Positions 61,250 to 64,000 of a stretch of 64,000 bases of DNA are shown in pieces. Under the pieces are notes generated by a model. The model saw only the letters and a program-made list of their open reading frames with translations, searched no databases and was not told the origin of the DNA. Source of the DNA: Henricia sp. BOLD:AAB3569 (taxonomy: Eukaryota; Echinodermata; Asteroidea; Spinulosida; Echinasteridae). Position numbers and translations under genes: made by a program. The stretch spans positions 1-64,000 of the forward strand of contig JBBELK010000563.1 in assembly GCA_037783545.1 (NCBI GenBank), in the 5' to 3' direction. Within the stretch, counting starts at the first letter, position 1. Each line of letters opens with the position of its first letter.

Positions 61250-63905
61250 TCATTACAAACTTATTCGGGCAATAAACATATTTTGACTATAATTTGAATT
61301 TGAAAAACACACATCGCAACGTGAGTCAACACGAGCGAACGGAGCGAATACGACGGCGCGTTAGTATCGATTACTGACGTTGAATTATTGTTACGAGTAG
61401 TCGATACCACACGTACGCGAACGCCTAGCATGTCCACTGTACCACACGCTGTATACACTAGTACAGCGCGTAGTACAAGACACTTTTCACGCTAATATCC
61501 AGCCAAATTTCAAAATTATTTGAACACATATAAAAAAATATCCGGCTTTATTGCCACGTTCAAAACAAATTCTGACACTAAAATAGTTCATCAACTGAAC
61601 CAGCAAATATGTCTCAATGTTGGGAAAATGATATTTTGCGAGCAATAAGGAAAATTGTAAAGTATGTTTTCAAAAGTATATTTAAAAAAATTCAAAGTAA
61701 GCTTTCTTTTCGATCAGTAATTCTGTGTCATATCTGCCTTTCTAAAGACTTGTTTGCCTTGGAATTATTTAAAGTAGGTCTTCAAAAGTCATTCTGCATA
61801 TTTTTACTAGTGGTTTATTGCTTATTTTTTCCAAACATTGCGTAAGATAACACCCATACGATTTCGGCATCAAAAAGCGCTGTTAAAAGTTCGCACATGC
61901 GCAGTGCTTCTATGTCACTACACACCCCCTCCCACCTCCCCCAGACAGCCGTGCGTTACGGTTTGCCAAGAACCCTTGCTGAAACGAGTTAACCTGGGCT
62001 GTATTTCAGGCCTCGGCCGGGCTGTTCGACCAATCAGAGACAAGGAAAATGTTTGACCTGGAACGTTTGACCTTTTAATGAGCCGTTTCCAACAATCGCC
62101 CAACGTGTTGTTTATCTCGCGACATCGTAGCCGCAATTACCACAATTTGTGTTGGGGAGATCTTTTTACGTACATGTATATCATTTTATCTTGCACGCAG
62201 TATAAATGTTCGTAACTGAAGGAATTCTTTTAGGCCTAACAATTCGACATAACTCAATTCAGTGTGATACTAACTTGTGGTCAGGGAGTATAAGCATAAA
62301 AGGAGCGCGCGCGCCGAAGGAGTGCTTTGGAAACGTCAACACCGTGGACTGTTCCATTTCAAGGGGTGCCTCTTTGAATAAAGGAGCCCCCAGAAACTTG
62401 GAAACAGAAATTTGGCAATTTCTGCTAGTAAAAATTTGGAAATTTTGGTTTGGCACTAAAGTAAAATCAAAAGTTTTGCTACTAGAAAGGAGAATATAAG
62501 GACAGGTAAAGGCGCTTCATCTTGATCTGTAATTGGTCGTCTTTGCGCGTGCGCATTGTGTTTTTTATATTTAAAAATTTGCCAAGCCCTTGTACTTTAT
62601 TTACATAATTGGATATGTTCGACACGCACGGCCAAGTTACAAATGTCAATGCAAAATTTGCGCACTTACTAAAAATAAATAAATAATAATAACCACGTGA
62701 CGGGCAGAATTCTGCCCGTCATGGCTGCCCTTTACCGATCCCTATATTTTCGCAATAAGCGAACCAATCTATAGGGATCGGGAACCAATCTAACGCAATG
62801 TTTGGAAAAAATAAGCAATAAACAACCAGTACAAATATGCATAATGACTTTTGAAGACCTACTTTAAATAATTCCAAGGCAAACGAGTCTTTAAAAAGGC
62901 AGATATGACACGGAATTACGAATCGAAAAAAAAACTTACTTTGAATTTTTTTAAATATTTTTTTGAAAACATACTTTACAATTTTCCTTATTGCTCGCAA
63001 AATTTCATTTTCCCAACATTGAGATAAACAACACGTTGGGCGATTGTTGGAAACGGCTCATTAAAAGGTCAAACGTTCCAGGTCAAACATTTTCCTTGTC
63101 TCTGATTGGTCGAACAGCCCGGCCGAGGCCTGAAATACAGCCCAGGTTAACTCGTTTCAGCAAGGGTTCTTGGCAAACCGTAACGCACGGCTGTCTGGGG
63201 GAGGTGGGAGGGGGTGTGTAGTGACATAGAAGCACTGCGCATGTGCGAACTTTTAACAGCGCTTTTTGATGCCGAAATCGTATGGGTGTTATCTTACGCA
63301 ATGTTTGGAAAAAATAAGCAATAAACCACTAGTAAAAATATGCAGAATGACTTTTGAAGACCTACTTTAAATAATTCCAAGGCAAACAAGTCTTTAGAAA
63401 GGCAGATATGACACAGAATTACTGATCGAAAAGAAAGCTTACTTTGAATTTTTTTAAATATACTTTTGAAAACATACTTTACAATTTTCCTTATTGCTCG
63501 CAAAATATCATTTTCCCAACATTGAGACATATTTGCTGGTTCAGTTGATGAACTATTTTAGTGTCTGAATTTGATTTGAACGTGGCAATAAAGCCGGATA
63601 TTTTTTTATGTGTTCAAATAATTTTGAAATTTGGCTGGATATTAGCGTAAAAAGTGTCTAGTACCTGTACTACGCGCTGTACTGTGTATACAGCGTGTGG
63701 TACAGTGGACATGCTAGGCGTTCACGTACGTGTGGTATCGACTACTCGTAACAATAATTCAGCGTCAGTAGTCGATACTAACGCGCCGTCGTATTCGCTC
63801 CGTTCGCTCGTGTTGACTCACGTTGCGATGTGTGTTTTTTCAAATTCAAATTATAGTCAAAATATGTTTATATGTTTATTTATGTTGCGCAGGGAGCGAT
63901 GAGCA
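61250..63905. repeat. Inverted repeat with 0.9-kb arms
   Basis: Arms 61250-62120 and 63010-63905 are near-identical complements (CGCAACGTGAGTCAACACGA, AGATAACACCCATACGATTT, CAACACGTTG). A 78-codon frame (61609-61845 and its complement 63294-63530) is identical in both arms; a diverged third copy lies at 62795-63000. The loop contains the MITE copy at 62488-62793. I see no known protein domain. Confidence 0.9.
62488..62793. mobile_element. Second copy of the 354-bp MITE, left end missing
   Basis: It matches 48474-48783 from GGAGAATATAAGGACAGGTA to the right terminus GGGAACCAATCTA. The first 40 or so bases, including the left terminal repeat, are replaced by the 54-bp-unit repeat, so this copy was truncated or rearranged after insertion. 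Confidence 0.88.
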
Positions 63906-64000
63906 AAGACAATAATGAATGTACAAAATTCTTTAAGCCCTACAAATAGTACAATTCGACATAACTCAAGTGGTGATACAGATTTGTGGTCAGGAAGTAC

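Overview
The window is eukaryotic nuclear DNA. Coding sequence lies in short exons of 52-159 bp with GT/AG borders, introns are 0.1-3 kb, and the rest is AT-rich and packed with short inverted-repeat elements. The recognisable gene is an animal-type mitochondrial aconitase. The many miniature transposons, tRNA-headed SINEs and frequent TACATGTA and AGGCCTA words suggest a marine invertebrate, possibly a deuterostome such as an echinoderm, hemichordate or lancelet. That lineage guess is inference.

Region 1 (about 0.4-30.1 kb, minus strand) is one gene, mitochondrial aconitase (ACO2). I traced 20 coding exons by hand from the initiator Met at 30144 down to 794. All junction phases agree and the reading frame is open for 728 codons. 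Only the last coding exon (about 44 residues in vertebrates) is missing; it should lie before position 1. The three iron-sulfur cysteines (C378, C441, C444) and the main active-site motifs are present. The last exon seen is followed by a five-copy 93-bp tandem array that duplicates both the exon end and its 5' splice site. The introns hold several miniature inverted-repeat elements (MITE-like), two tRNA-derived SINEs of one family, and a truncated non-LTR retrotransposon.

Region 2 (30.1-36.5 kb) is intergenic or upstream DNA. It has a 16-bp GC-rich minisatellite, a 2.45-kb DNA transposon with 5-bp target duplication that contains two TAA-flanked MITEs, and tandem direct repeats.

Region 3 (36.5-59.0 kb) has no believable protein gene. 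It is a large symmetrical structure. Its ends match each other in inverted orientation and carry arrays of 56-bp CTGCAG-centred units. Inside these are near-identical 1.2-kb inverted arms punctuated by TTTACAAA/TTTATAAA. The core holds direct-repeat blocks in the order X, Y, Y', X', each headed by ACTAGAG plus a stem-loop and ending in an A-rich tract, followed by a 1-kb near-perfect palindrome. Differences between Y and Y' reveal clean transposon insertions with matching empty sites.

Region 4 (59.0-64.0 kb) is two more large inverted repeats: one built from about 54-bp units that are themselves palindromic, and one with 0.9-kb arms.

There are no rRNA genes, no convincing functional tRNA gene and no CRISPR array. 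The long open frames to the right of 30.2 kb are translations of repeats.
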